Shown here one piece after another: positions 47,387 through 59,479 of a stretch of 64,000 bases of DNA. The notes beneath the pieces are model-generated. The model searched no databases. It was not told the origin of the DNA and was given only the letters and a program-made list of their open reading frames with translations. The stretch comes from Juglans regia (taxonomy: Eukaryota > Streptophyta > Magnoliopsida > Fagales > Juglandaceae), in the NCBI RefSeq assembly GCF_001411555.2, contig NC_049909.1, positions 2,217,875-2,281,874 on the forward strand. The letters run 5' to 3'. How positions within the stretch are numbered: the stretch's first letter is position 1; each line of letters opens with the position of its first letter. Made by a program: the position numbers and the translations under genes.

Positions 47387-50300
47387 AAACTCTCAGTTGG
47401 AACTGCCGAGGGCTTGGCAACCCTCGGACAGTTCAAGACCTTTGCCAACTGGTAAAGGAAAAGAGGCCAAATGTGATATTCCTCATGGAAACAAAGTTGA
47501 GGAGTGGCAAATGTGATAGCATAAAAAGAAGAGTGAGGAGTGAGGGCTGTTTTGTGGTGGAACCTGAGGGTAGGAAAGGGGGATTAATGTTACTTTGGGA
47601 CCAGTACACGAGAGTGGAAATTCTGAACTATTCCAATAGACACATTAATGCTTGGATTAAAAATGAAGATAGTAATGAGAGGTGGTTGCTGACAGGCTTC
47701 TATGGGCAGCCTGAAACTAGACTAAGGGCAGAAGCTTGGCAGTTGTTGGCATCATTGAGACCATTAGAGGAGGTAGGATGGTGTGTGGTAGGGGATTTCA
47801 ATGAAATATTAACACATGATGAAAAAAAAGGGGGCAATCCAAGACTAGAGAAACAAATGGGCAGGTTTAGAGAAGCATTGGAGATGGGAGGTCTGTTTGA
47901 TTTAGGGTGGAAGGGTGATAAATATACTTGGAGTAATAAGCATGGGGATGAGACTTTCACAAAGGAAAGGCTCGATAGAGCAGTAGCTAATATAAGGTGG
48001 AAAAGGATGTTTAAGGAAGGGTGGGTAGAAGTTCTGGCTGCTAGGTGCTCTGACCATAGACCCATCTTACTTTATGTGAACCAGAAATTTTCTAGTGAAA
48101 GGAAGAGGAAGAGGCTGTTCAGATATGAGGCCAAATGGTCTTTGGAGGAAGATTGTGAAGAAGTTATAAAAAGAGTTTGGCAAGTGAGAACAATGGGTAG
48201 GGATACAGAAAAGGATTTGCAGTTGCTACTGGAAGACAGTAGAGTAGCCTTTCAAAGCTGGAGCAGGAAGATTACTCAAGATAAGGGAAGACTATTAAAG
48301 GAAAAAACAGAAAGGCTTAAAAAATTACAAGAAGATGAAGGGAGTCACAATATGATGGAGATAAAGAAAATACAAGAGGAGATAGGGACCTGTCTTGAGA
48401 TGGAGGACTTAAAATGGAGGCAAAGGGCCAAGTTGGATTGGTACATTCATGGGGATCGAAATACTAAGTTTTTCCACTGTTGTGCAAATCAAAGGAGGAA
48501 AAAGAATATGATTTTGCAGATTTATGATGATTATAACTTGAGGCAGACCAAACCTGAGAAGATTGAAATGGTTTTTAACAACTATTTTCAGAACCTGTTC
48601 ACCTCAACAAACCCGACCCCTGCAGATATTGAAGACAGTTTAAGGGAGGTGGTACCTTGTGTGACAGATGATATGAACATTTGTTTAACTAGAACCTTCA
48701 CTAGAGGAGAGGTCGAGGTAGCTCTTAAACAAATGGCTCCATTAAAATCACCAGGCCCAGATGGATTTGGACCATGCTTTTTTCAAAAGCATTGGCATGT
48801 AGTAGGTGATGGAGTGTGCAAAGCTGTTTTATCATGACTCAATGGTAATGATCTGAATTCTTCTTTGAATTACACTTATCTTGCTCTTATTCCTAAGGTT
48901 AAAGAACCAAGAGTGGCTAGTGATTTTAGGCCTATAAGCCTTTGTAATGTTGCTTACAAGATCATGTCAAAAGTCTTGGCAAATAGGTTGAAAAATTTTC
49001 TGAATGCTCTTATTTCACCCAACCAAAGTGTCTTTATTCCTGGAAGGTTGATTACAAATAATATAATGGTGGCTTATGAGGTGCTTCATTCAATGAAAGC
49101 TAGGAAAAAAGGCAAAGTAGGGAATATGGCTATCAAATTAGATATGTCTAAGGCTTATGATAGGATCGAATGGTGTTATTTAGAGGTTGTTATGGGGAAA
49201 TTGGGTTTTTGCAGGAAATGGATTGAACTTATTATGAAATGTGTAACAACTGTGAGCTATTATGTGTTAATCAATGGTAGCCCCGGATCTAGGTTCCTTC
49301 CTTTGAGAGGTTTGAGACAAGGTGACCCTTTGTCACCATATCTCTTCATTCTTTGTGCTGAAGGGCTTAGTGCACTGCTTAATCATTCAGATTCTAGGGG
49401 TCACACAAGAGGAGTCACAGTAGCAAGAGGTGGAACTCGAATTAACGACTTACTTTTTGCTGATGATTGCATTTTGTTTGGAAGAGCTGTAGCAGGAGAG
49501 TGGATTAAAATCCAAGAATTACTACTGAAATATGAAAAAGCATCAGGGCAGTTCTTGAACAAGGAAAAAACAGCAATCTTTTTCAGCTCAAACTCAAGGA
49601 ATGAAGAAAAAAGGAAGATATTGGAACAAGGAGGCTCAGTTATGAAAGGCAGCTATGAAAAATACTTGGGTTTGCCTCCTGTAGTAGGGAAATCCAAGTA
49701 CAACACTTTTAGAGGTATCAAAGAAAGGGTGTGGAAGAAGATCAGCAATTGGAAGAACTCTTTTCTGTCCTCAGCAGGAAAGGAGATCTTGATCAAGGCA
49801 GTGTTACAAGCAATCCCAACATATACTATGAGTGTGTTTAAACTTCCAAAAAATCTGTGTAAGGAATTAAATTCCCTTATGGCTAATTTTTGGTGGGGCA
49901 ACCAGTCTAGTAGCAATAATATTCACTGGTGCAGTTGGGAAAAACTTGGAAAATCAAAAGGGAGGGGAGGTTTGGGTTTCAGAGATCTCGAGAGCTTCAA
50001 TGTGGCTTTGTTGGCTAAACAAGGATGGAGGTTTTTACAGAATCCAAGGAGTATGGCAGCCAAGATTTTCAAGGAAAAATATTTTAGCTCAGTCTCTTTG
50101 TTTGAAGCTAAGTTGGGTTATAGACCTTCATTCATATGGAGGAGTGTATGGGGGGCCTTGAAGCTGTTAAAAGATGGTTTAAGGTGGAGAGTTGGGGATG
50201 GGAGTAGCATAAGGATTTGGGGGCAGAAATGGCTTCAAACACCCTCATCTTACTGTGTGCAATCTCCTTGCTCGATTCTAAATGAGGAAGCAAAAGTTAG

Positions 50301-51516
50301 TGAGCTGATCTCTGAAGGAAAATGGAATAAACAACTGATTGAAAGAATTTTCACTCAAGAAGAAGTTGAACAAATATGTAGCATCCCTATTAGTAGACTA
50401 AACTCTGAAGATAAAATGATTTGGGGAGGTACCAAAAAGGGACAATTTTCTGTTAGCAGTGCATATCAGATGGAAATGAACAAGAAAGAAGCATTGAAGG
50501 GTGAAAGTTCAAGGGGCAGAGAAGGGGATGCTCGATGGCAGGAAGTTTGGGGTTTGAATATCCCAGGAAAGGTAAAAAATTTTATGTGGAGAGCTATGAA
50601 GGAATTATTAGCAACTAGAGTGAATCTGTCACTGAGGAAAATAACAGATAGCTCATCTTGCCCAATATGCAAAAATGATGATGAATCAGTGATGCATGCA
50701 ATATGGTACTGTCCAGCAGCAGCAGATGTTTGGTCCGAATCAGACATTGTCATACAGAAGTGGAGCTTGTATGAAACTGATTTATTAAAACTATGGGACA
50801 GTTTGGTGGAGAAGGTAAGCAAAGATGTGTTAGAGGAGACTGTTATGGTTATGAGAAACATCTGGTTAAGAAGAAATGAGTTCATCTTTGAGGGAGTTTT
50901 CAAAAGACCAAGCCAAGTCATTAAAGCAACTAGAGATGAATTGAGAGTCTTCCAACTGGCTCAACAGAATGCAAAACAGAATCCAATTCCAAGAGTAGAT
51001 AGAGGTGTTGTTTCGTGGAGCAGACCAAGAGAGTCCTTTGTTAAAGCTAATTGGGATGCAGCAGTGTTGAGAAAAGATAGAAAGGTGGGGCTCGGGGTGG
51101 TCATTAGAGATGAGGAAGGGGAAATCTTGGTTGCTGCAAGAGAACAGATTAACTTGACAGACTCTGCAACAGCCGAATGCCTTGCTTTATGGAAAGCAAT
51201 GGAAGTGTGTAGAGAGCTCAACTTTAACAAAGTTTTATTTGAGGGTGATGCTCAAGCTATAGTGAATGCTATAAACAAAGGGGATGAAGACTACTCCTCT
51301 TATGGGGGTGTAATTGAAGATGCCAAGAAGATGTTAAAAGCTATAGAGAACTGGAGTGTTAATTTTGTTTATAGGGAAGCAAATACGGCAGCTCATGTGC
51401 TTGCTCAAGAAGCTTTATCTTTACATACAGATTTAGTTTGGATTGAAGAGACTCCTAATTGTATTAGGAGTATTATTTGTAAGGAAAAATCATGTAATGA
51501 TGTTATAGTTCAATGA
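47383..51516 (+). pseudogene. LINE ORF2: endonuclease, RT, RNase H; one nonsense codon
   Basis: A frame of 1,377 codons broken only by TGA at 48835-48837, after KAVLS. The endonuclease (47383-48070) has SWNCRGLGN, IFLMETKL, VVGDFNEI and SDHRPILL, so its metal- and phosphate-binding residues look intact. The RT (48870-49700) has IPKVKEPRVASDFRPISL, IKLDMSKAYDRIEW, RGLRQGDPLSPYLF and the catalytic LLFADDCILF. A zinc-binding zf-RVT region follows (CPICKNDDESVMHAIWYCP, 50660-50715). An RNase H domain at the end has WDAA, AECLALWKAM, EGDAQAIVNAI and REANTAAHVLAQ. This protein would nick target DNA and copy the LINE RNA there. The stop lies between endonuclease and RT. Confidence 0.92.
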
Positions 51517-51539
51517 ATGAATACAGAGGTTTAATATCA

Positions 51540-51556
51540 AAAAAAAAAAAAAAAAA
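51540..51556 (+). other. LINE poly(A) tail
   Basis: A run of about 17 A residues shortly after the ORF2 stop marks the 3' end of the inserted LINE copy. Confidence 0.85.
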
Positions 51557-51769
51557 GTTTTTGTATGATCATAAATCATCAATATGTTATTCCCAACAGG
51601 AATGCTATAATAGATGTTAAATGCATTCAACAAACCTCGCTTATTGCAAGAACCATCGTATCTTCGCTCTTGTGGTTGGGAGGCGGATGACTTGAATCTG
51701 CCACGTCTCGTCCATCTAATCTGCAACCTAGATAGGAACATGTAGATGTTATTAAATATTTGACCAAGT

Positions 51770-52620
51770 GTGCTTATGGTTGGTGGGTAGGTTTTACCGT
51801 CCGCTCGTTTAGAAATTGGATGGTTTGTAAATAGTCGAATAAAAGTTGAATTAAAGTTGAATTATTTATTATATTTTATGTATAAATTTAAAAAAATTAT
51901 TTTAGGATTTGAAAATTTTGAATTGTTTATTATATTTTGTGTGAAAATTTAAAAAAGTTGTAATGATGAGTTGAGATAGATTTTGAATACAAACGAGACC
52001 TTAATCACATTTTTTTTATTTATTCAATGTTATATACTCGACAAGATAACTTCTTTGTTCTAAATATGCCCCCACAAGGCACAAGAATACCCAATTTAAA
52101 CCATTAAATCCCATGTTAGATATAGAAAACAAATCAAACAAATCTAAAACAAAAAATACTTAACAAAAAAAAAAAAAAAAAAAAGAGTTGAAATTAGAAG
52201 AAAACTAAAACCGAAATAATATTTGAGGTGGTGGTGTCATTTAGATAGTGGATCCCAATTTATCCAACTAAGGAGTGGCCTTTTTAATTTGATAATGGTG
52301 TCATTTAGATAGAGAATCCCAATTTTTATTTAACTTTAGCACTTAATTAGTGGAATCAACCCATAACATAGATAGAGTGCCTTTTTACTATATAAGATTT
52401 TTTTTTTTTGGTAATGGAGTTGGATGTTTTGCAAAAAGCACTAAAGAGATTAAGAACATATTCAACTATCATTGAAAGGCCCAAAATTAGGTCTTGCCGG
52501 GCTTTTTTAAGTTTTGAATGGATTGAGAATGATCATTCACCATTTGAATTGTCCGTTCGTTGATCTATATACTATTGGTATTTGCTAGTGGAATCGATTT
52601 GGTCAAATAACCGATTGAAC
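51770..52620 (-). repeat. Stranded GH1 upstream block (copy 3), no gene attached
   Basis: Contains TTTTACCGTCCGCTCGTTTAG (compare 31071), GATAACTTCTTTGTTCTAA (compare 31205), TTTAGATAGTGGATCCCAATT and GTGGAATCAACCC (compare 31490-31560), and GTGGAATCGATTTGGTCA (compare 18411). The order matches DNA 5' of the intact GH1 gene, but no exon is found to its left. The LINE and other debris lie there instead. Confidence 0.65.
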
Positions 52621-54140
52621 ATGAGTAATCTGGGTTTTTAATTAATGTGATGAATGACTCAGATCGATCGAGTTGCTTTTTATTGTTTCCCTTTGTTAAT
52701 GCGTTCTCATCCGCTATGTGCAAACTCATCAAGATATAAATAATATTCTATTCAACAGTCCTATATCATACATATGCTGAACGAGAAAAAAAAAAAAAAA
52801 TCTTCTACTTAACAGGTATGTGGTGTAGAGCTACTGAGTAAAATAATTTTATGAGATAATCGAATTATTTAATGAGACTGTCAGCTGTTCTTTTTCTTAA
52901 CATTTGTGTTTGGTTTTGTTTGGTTTCAACACAAAAATATTTCCTTTTGTAAGCCTGTTCACCCAAGTTCCAGTCTGAATATACTCGAACAGGAACTCAC
53001 ATTTCAAACTCAGGAGGGTACTCTGCTCGGGTCAGGACTTGGGCCGATACTTGGGTGAAACCCCTTTTTGAAACATGGAAATCTGGATATCGAGTTGTAA
53101 CCCTTTTTTTTTTTTAATTTATAAAAGCCTATATTTTATTACTTTTTTTGTTGAAAAAAATAATGTTGAAAATCAATTTTTTTTTTTATAAAATTCTATA
53201 TTTTATTAATTTTTTTTCAAGACAAAAATAATGTTGAAAATCATTTTTTTCCCTAAAACCTGTATTTTATTAATTTTTTCAAGAACAAAACAATGTTGAA
53301 AGGCATAATACTAATGCATTGAACATTTTTAATAATAATAAAAAAATATATCAAAATGAAAAAATAAATTTTATGAAAAAAATAATGAAAGTTAGAAACA
53401 ACTAATTACATTTTCAACTAAATGCATGTAAAAAAAGAAGAAGAACGAAATCCAATATTCATCATGTAAGATGTATGCAACACAATGCAATTTACTACAT
53501 ATTACATTGTTTGGTATTTATACATTATATTACAAAATACAAAAATTAGAATATATGAATTACAAATCAATAGCATGGTCTTCCATCACAACTTTCATTC
53601 TAGTATTCTACCTGATCAGTGGCTCTTTGTTAGGATCCAGATCTGAATACAGGAAAAAAATAAGAGTAATGTTACTTATCATTCCGAATCAATATTATTT
53701 AATGTCACATCATGGGATGATGGAAAGATATTGGGAGTTGAGATGATGAATAGATTTTTTCAAAAAATAATCTTTATTTGCAGGATGGCTAATAAAAAAC
53801 TTATTTCCATCAAAAGGAAATTTTGATTTAAATAACATACTTTCCATATGTTCTAAGATCAACAACCCAACAATTAATAAAAATACTCATAGAAAAGAAT
53901 AGAAACAAATCAACAAGATTCAGAAGCAGAGCTAGCATATCTCACCTCCATTTTTACAAATTCATGCATGACCGCCATGTTAAAAGATGTTAATGTTATA
54001 TATCCCAGACGTTAATCTCACCAATAAATAAGGCCTTCCTTATACAGCCTAACAACAGCCTCACTCGGTTAAAAAACAAAAAAAAAGAAGACCCACAGAG
54101 TACTTCATCAAGAATGCTATGTTTTATCAGGAACAAGTAA
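52621..54140. other. Low-complexity intergenic DNA
   Basis: Contains three diverged direct copies of a ~70-bp unit (TATATTTTATTA...AATAATGTTGAAAATCA) at about 53125-53300. No recognisable genes. Short ORFs are AT-driven. Confidence 0.5.
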
Positions 54141-54149
54141 AACGCATAC

Positions 54150-54218
54150 CTCACGAGACCAATCTAAAGAGGCACCCAAACGACGCAACTGTTGCAAAAT
54201 GGTTCCACCATACTTGTT
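54150..54218 (-). pseudogene. Valyl-tRNA synthetase exon relic
   Basis: The minus strand reads KYGGTILQQLRRLGASLDWS then RE, followed at once by a splice-donor-like GTATGC. This peptide matches the catalytic-domain segment (KYGGTI-QL-RLGASLDWSRE) of plant cytosolic or organellar valyl-tRNA synthetase. I found no neighbouring exons (for example the FTMDEKRS segment that should follow). It is therefore an isolated piece: a captured exon, a decayed duplicate, or the edge of a gene with very long introns. Confidence 0.7.
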
Positions 54219-55467
54219 TCCAATTCCAGTCCTTTTCTCTCATTTTCCATCTGATTTTATTTGTTCCATCTAATTTTCTTGGTTAAATGCGTGAGAGTGT
54301 ATCACAAACTAAACACAAAACCAACAAAGCTCAAACCAAACCATACATATTAGAAGAAAAGCACAGTGACTTCATTTTGCATTCAGAAAATCCAAGGTTT
54401 GAATTCATAAATCATTTTATCATAACCCTAACAAAACCACAACGAAAAAAATAAAATAAAAAGGATTTTACTCATCATCCCTACACCATAAATCACACAT
54501 GATTTTTTTTTCCCCTTAGCAAATATGTAGTGTAGGAATGATGAATAGAAAAACTCAATTAGTTTAGCAAGAATAAAACAAAAAATAATAATAAAAAAAA
54601 GGTGTGTTGTGTGGAATGATGGTTGCAAAGCTAAAAAATACCCATAGTTTGGCTTAATCTCCTCTAAAGTCCAACTTCCATAAGACCTAACACAAACACA
54701 ATATTTTCTCACAAAGCATTTCAAGTCGGGTCACTCAGTTATGGAATAATATGCTTTGACCTCCCTTGACTAATAAATTAGACCTCACTCAGTCATTGCT
54801 AGGAAAATGCCCAAATGTCAATCATACATACATACATAAACTTCCAAAATGCCAGGGGTAGTTTCTGTCAAAGGTCCGATCTAGGGGCGGTTTCTGTCGA
54901 AGGTCAGATTAAAACATCCTCAGTGGCAGTAGCACGACTAGGGTTTTAGTGTGTGTGTTAGAGAGAGAGGGCTTTTGGTGGGGGTGGGGGGGGTTAACAG
55001 GGCTGTATCTAATATGAAATAGAGAATGACATTTTGATACTAAAAATAAAACCCGAAACCCGGGTTTTTGCAATGTGGTTTCCTGCCCTAAACTCGGGTT
55101 TTTCGGATTGGATGAATAGTCTTACATGTGACATGGTTCTCTTGTGTATTTTCTAGTGGGAGCAAGGATTTGAGTGGTATGGTTTTTCACTTGTTGAGTC
55201 TTGGAAACATTTTTAAAATATTTATATATTGTATTTATTATAAATAATATTTTTGGATTTATTTTGGAAGTTGTGAGTTATTTTGGAAGAGAGAATTTAT
55301 GTATAAGGTTATGCTTATGGTTATATCATTTTGGGTCCATATACATGTCACAAGTCATTCACAGGCTTAGTTGTATTGATGCCCTTGGTTTACCCAAAGG
55401 ATTGTGGTTTGAACCACCCCTTGTCAAAGAAGAGGTTTTAATCCTTTATTGAGTGAATGGCCCCATA
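54219..55467. other. Intergenic DNA with short duplicated phrase
   Basis: No gene recognised. GGTAGTTTCTGTCAAAGGTC and GGCGGTTTCTGTCGAAGGTC form a direct repeat at about 54855-54905. A GC-richer ACCCGGGTTT region lies at about 55045-55105. The 83-codon frame at 55201 has no recognisable pattern. Confidence 0.45.
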
Positions 55468-55472
55468 TGGGA

Positions 55473-58400
55473 TGTGACACCCCAACCTCCATTTGTGATT
55501 TGATGGAGATTTGGAGCATCAAGACATGCAACACATAGTTACATATCCCCATTCATGATAGATAGTATGTAATGCGTCTTATGAGTAATTTTGTAGTATG
55601 CAATAATTGCAGTGGAATTAAGACTTGTAAAAATTTTGCACTAGAATAACTAAAAACATTACTTCATTAACTTTCATTTACGCCTCATTTAAAAAGTTCA
55701 TAAAATGAGACGGGTACATAGTACTTATAAACAAATGGTGAATATATCTCCTTATTCAATTCGTGGTTGGTTGGGGTTTTAAGATAGAGCATTTTCAAAG
55801 CATCTTTGTGATGCATTGAATGGCTTTTAGGACCATCGTTAGGAACATCATGACCAACTCAAGTTGGCGGTCAGGGTCTATCTCTTCCTCAATCATCATT
55901 AACCAAGGGTTCACTTTCATCACCATGGTTAGGTCCTGCTACAACTTCTACCATTCCAAAATGAATGGTAGTTTGGTTATAATAGAGTGAGATTCCTAAA
56001 AATCTCAGTAAGCTAGCAACTAACATACAGAAAGATAACATAGACATGATAGATAATAAACATGAGATGCTTGCATGGTATGAAGAGAAAATATTTGCTT
56101 TCCATTGAGATTCCTTAACATCTTTCAATGAATACACTTCATTTCCATCCAGATTCCTCAAGATCTCTCGGAGAACCTAGACACACATTTTCTTACAAAG
56201 AACATTTCATTTTCTATTTTTTTTCCTTTTTTTTATTTCTTTTCTTTCTTAACATATGGCAACATCACGGATCCCCTTTATGCATCGTGAATACCTGCTG
56301 GTTATCTTAGCCCAACTTTTTGGGACAATGTCATCAGAGCTGCGCAGATAAATTTAATGCATTGATCATACATATATACTCAAGCCATCCAAATTAGCCA
56401 TAGCAAGAGTATTCATTCATAGTGATACCTACTAGCATTAGGCATCATATTCTTACTACAACGCCCTAAAATCCTCTAAAAAGGACACCATCGATATTCG
56501 TTGACTGTTTTTGTCAACTCAGGGGTTACCACTCCGTTTGTAATCACTCCAAAGTGGATAGATGAGTTCTACTAGGATATTCCCTCGTCCTAGCATTGGG
56601 TCGTGACAAAAGTAATTTCACACTATGCTTATGACAACATATTGGATGACATGTTCTTTTTCTTTGAACAAGACATCAAACTTTATGTAAAACATCATAT
56701 CTTTTATGCATCATGTTCAAAGAGTACTTGTTATGCAAAAGTTCATAAAATCATCACATGCCATATAGAAACCGATTGCTCATGAGGAAGTGCAAGGTAG
56801 TTCGTGACCAAAAATAACATTTACACATGAATGAAGCGTTTATACAAAGTCATATAAATATTATCCAAGAGTAGGTTAGAGGCTAACTTACCAACTTTCT
56901 GGGTATGTGAAAGTGATGGTTGAAACAAAAGATGTGTTAGGAGTTAAAATCTTGATAATTATTAAGAACTAGCCATTCTTTCACTCAAGTGGTTTTACTA
57001 AACTTAGTTACCTTTCTTAGATAAGGCAGTGGCCTATTCCAAGACAAATCACCTTATATGATGGTATTTCTTAGGCATAGTTGTAGCATGTGCTTCATAT
57101 CAACCTTAAAGAAATCAATGCTATTGCTTATGCTCAGTGATCATGCTTACTTCTTAGATTAAGATCTAAGTGTGCACCAACTCTTTGCATAGAATTCATA
57201 TACTCATAAGTGATTAAATCAAAACCTAATTGATACTAACCTCTTTATGCCATCTAACTCAATGCATTAAAACCACTAGTAACCTCAAGATAGGAATGAT
57301 GACCAACCCAAGATAGTGCAAGTTGTAACTAGATTTTTAACTTTATAACCATGGCATATGAAACACTTATGATACTATCATCAAGACCTATTTTGAACAA
57401 GCACCTTCATACTCAACTCAACATGCTTTACTCATGAATCCATCAAGACACAAGGATAGATTTCTTACGATCTTGGAGGTTCTCCTACAAGCACTCAGCT
57501 AGGGCACTTTCTTCACTCTTTTTAAAGTTCTTTCTTTCACTCAATAGCTCTTGTAAGTGGTTTGAGGTGAGGTGATGTATGAAGGGTTGTATTTATAGGC
57601 CTCTTAAAGGGTGTTTGATCACTCAAAGCATGCCTCCTACCATGGTTTACCCGATTGCTCTCTAGTGCTTCTACCATGGTGATTTCAGCTAGGTTAACTA
57701 GAAGCTTCCTCATGGGTTTTCTTGAGTTCAACTAGGAGAATCTTAGGAGCTACAATTCTGATCTAGTGGAGCATAGGATGCAAGAAAGATTTTTCAAAAA
57801 ATAGTTTATGGTTTGGTTGGGTGGTAATTGGTTACCACCATGTTTCTTCAAAACTGTGACTCTTCATGTTGGATTTCTCCAACCATCTTTTGCTTATTAG
57901 GTTATCTGAATGAAGAACCAATATTTTCCATAGGATTAAGAGAGATAAGAGGTATAGGACACTTGTCTTAGGAGATGGAAGAAGTTGGAAGAAGAAGAAA
58001 TGAGGTGGTGCTTGTCGCGATGCACCACTTGGCTTCATCAATGTATTTCTTACTTCCTCTTTCATTCCATGGTTTCAAACTGAGGTGTAGGTGGCATGGG
58101 ATTAGATAATACCATGGATTCTTCAGCCATGCTTGGGGGCTACGAAGGTGGCAGTGGAATAGTGGAAGGTTTGGAAGAAAGTTCATCAAGGAGAGGAGAT
58201 TTGGCTAGGGGCTAGGCTATAGTTTCCTCTTTAGTTGGATCTTAGGGATACTTTCTTTACTTCCTTTTTTCAGATTTGGTCTCTCCCTCAAGATTATCTA
58301 CTAGGGTTGTATTTTTCAGACAATATTTTCCCAATTTGACTCAAGTAGTTGGTTTCATGCTAGAGGTATCGGATTTCCTTGTTTTAGGCTTGGAGTGGTT

Positions 58401-59474
58401 TTCAAGTTGCTTGACATCTTGTTAGAGGATTTGACATGAATTGGCTTCTCTCATACATTAAAGGTAATGTGTGAGTTTATTTTGAGTAGGCGAGGCATTG
58501 GTAACATATAGGAGGTAGAAAAATTCAGATTTGATTCCAATAGGTGCAAATCTGGCCAAGTGAGGTAGTTTGGTGGATTTTTGTATTTGCTTCTTGACTC
58601 TTTGACTTCGTGGGGCCAAATGACATCTAGGCATTAGGAAGTTTCCTATGACTTTCTTGGGGAAAAATTCTATAGCTTGGGAAAGAGTTTTCATCAACCA
58701 TTGGCTATGTGTGTTGGTTCGAGTAAGGCTTATAGTGTATATGTCATATGGTTGTGTCCTTCATGTGTGTCACCCTATTGTATTTTATATATTTCAAGTT
58801 CATAAAAAATTCAGATGGTAGGGCTAAGTAAGTGACACATATTTCTATTAGATTTGAACAAAGAACATAGAGGTATAAATTTGGAATCATTAGGATGTGT
58901 AAGTCCTAATGTTTTCAGCATGGCTTGCTTCATGTGACTATGATTTAGTCTCATTAATACCATCTTAACTTAACTAATTATGAAATCTAATTGTAATAAG
59001 TCTAATTTAGGTTTTTGAAGAATTTCCTTACATGGTCTTAATGGCTTATTGCCTCTTAGCATAATTGACCTTTGGTCTTGTCTTACAAATTTTCAAATTT
59101 TTGTCTCTTAGAATCTTGGAAAAATAATACTTGGTGGCAAAGTAGTCTCTTGGGTACCTTTTAGGAAATTTCCTAAGGTAAGAAGTGTGAAACAAGTTTC
59201 CTAAACTTGGCCTCCAAGTTGGGCAACTTGGGCTTTAAGTAGTGTATTGGACTTAAGTTTGGTTTTGGGCTTTGTCTAATTGGGCTTTAGCCCACTTGGT
59301 TGGGCCTAGCTTTAGGCCTAAATTGGGCCTAAGTCCTTTGGGTTTGGGCCTAGCTTGTGGGCTTCTATTTGGGCCTTGGGCACATTAAGGTCTAGGCTCC
59401 TTATTTAGGCTATAGGCCCATTTGGCTTTGGGCATAACCTTAAGCCTTTTTGTAGACTTTAGTGGGGTGTTACA
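55473..59474 (-). mobile_element. Solo LTR of a large gypsy element (about 4.0 kb)
   Basis: Begins TGTGACACCCC and ends GGGGTGTTACA, inverted ends of the same kind as chromovirus element 3 (TGTGGCACCCC...GGGTGTTACA). Flanked by TGGGA (55468-55472) and TAGGA (59475-59479), a 5-bp duplication with one transition. No primer-binding site, polypurine tract or coding sequence lies inside. The text near 56470-56610 (CGTTGACTGTTTTTGTCAAC, GGATATTCCCTCGTCCTAGCA) resembles LTRs of Tekay-type elements. A solo LTR forms when the two LTRs of an element recombine and delete the interior. The orientation is inferred from the LTR ends. Confidence 0.7.
59195..59455. repeat. Cluster of TGGGCY motifs at the U3 end of the solo LTR
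   Basis: Roughly a dozen copies of TGGGCT/TGGGCC or the reverse complement lie in about 250 bp, next to the LTR end where transcription control elements would be expected. TGGGCY is the site II motif bound by TCP factors in plant promoters. Function here is inference. Confidence 0.6.
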
Positions 59475-59479
59475 TAGGA

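Larger units (their letters stand above)
45860..51556 (+). mobile_element. L1-type LINE, nearly full length
   Basis: A plus-strand non-LTR retrotransposon: a 5' leader (from about 45860, boundary uncertain), ORF1 (46106-47386), ORF2 (47383-51516) with endonuclease, reverse transcriptase and RNase H, and a poly(A) tail (51540-51556). I see no clear long target duplication. AGTTTTT occurs both near 45858 and just after the tail, but this is too short to rely on. Only one nonsense codon is visible in more than 5 kb. Confidence 0.9.

Noticed and set aside
52960..55110. One transposon spanning both GC-richer patches and carrying the valyl-tRNA synthetase piece
   Set aside because: The two patches (ACTCGGG/ACCCGGGTTT phrases) do not form convincing terminal inverted repeats by eye.
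55201..55452. 83-codon ORF with hydrophobic residues as a membrane peptide
   Set aside because: Composition follows the AT-rich DNA and nothing around it supports expression.
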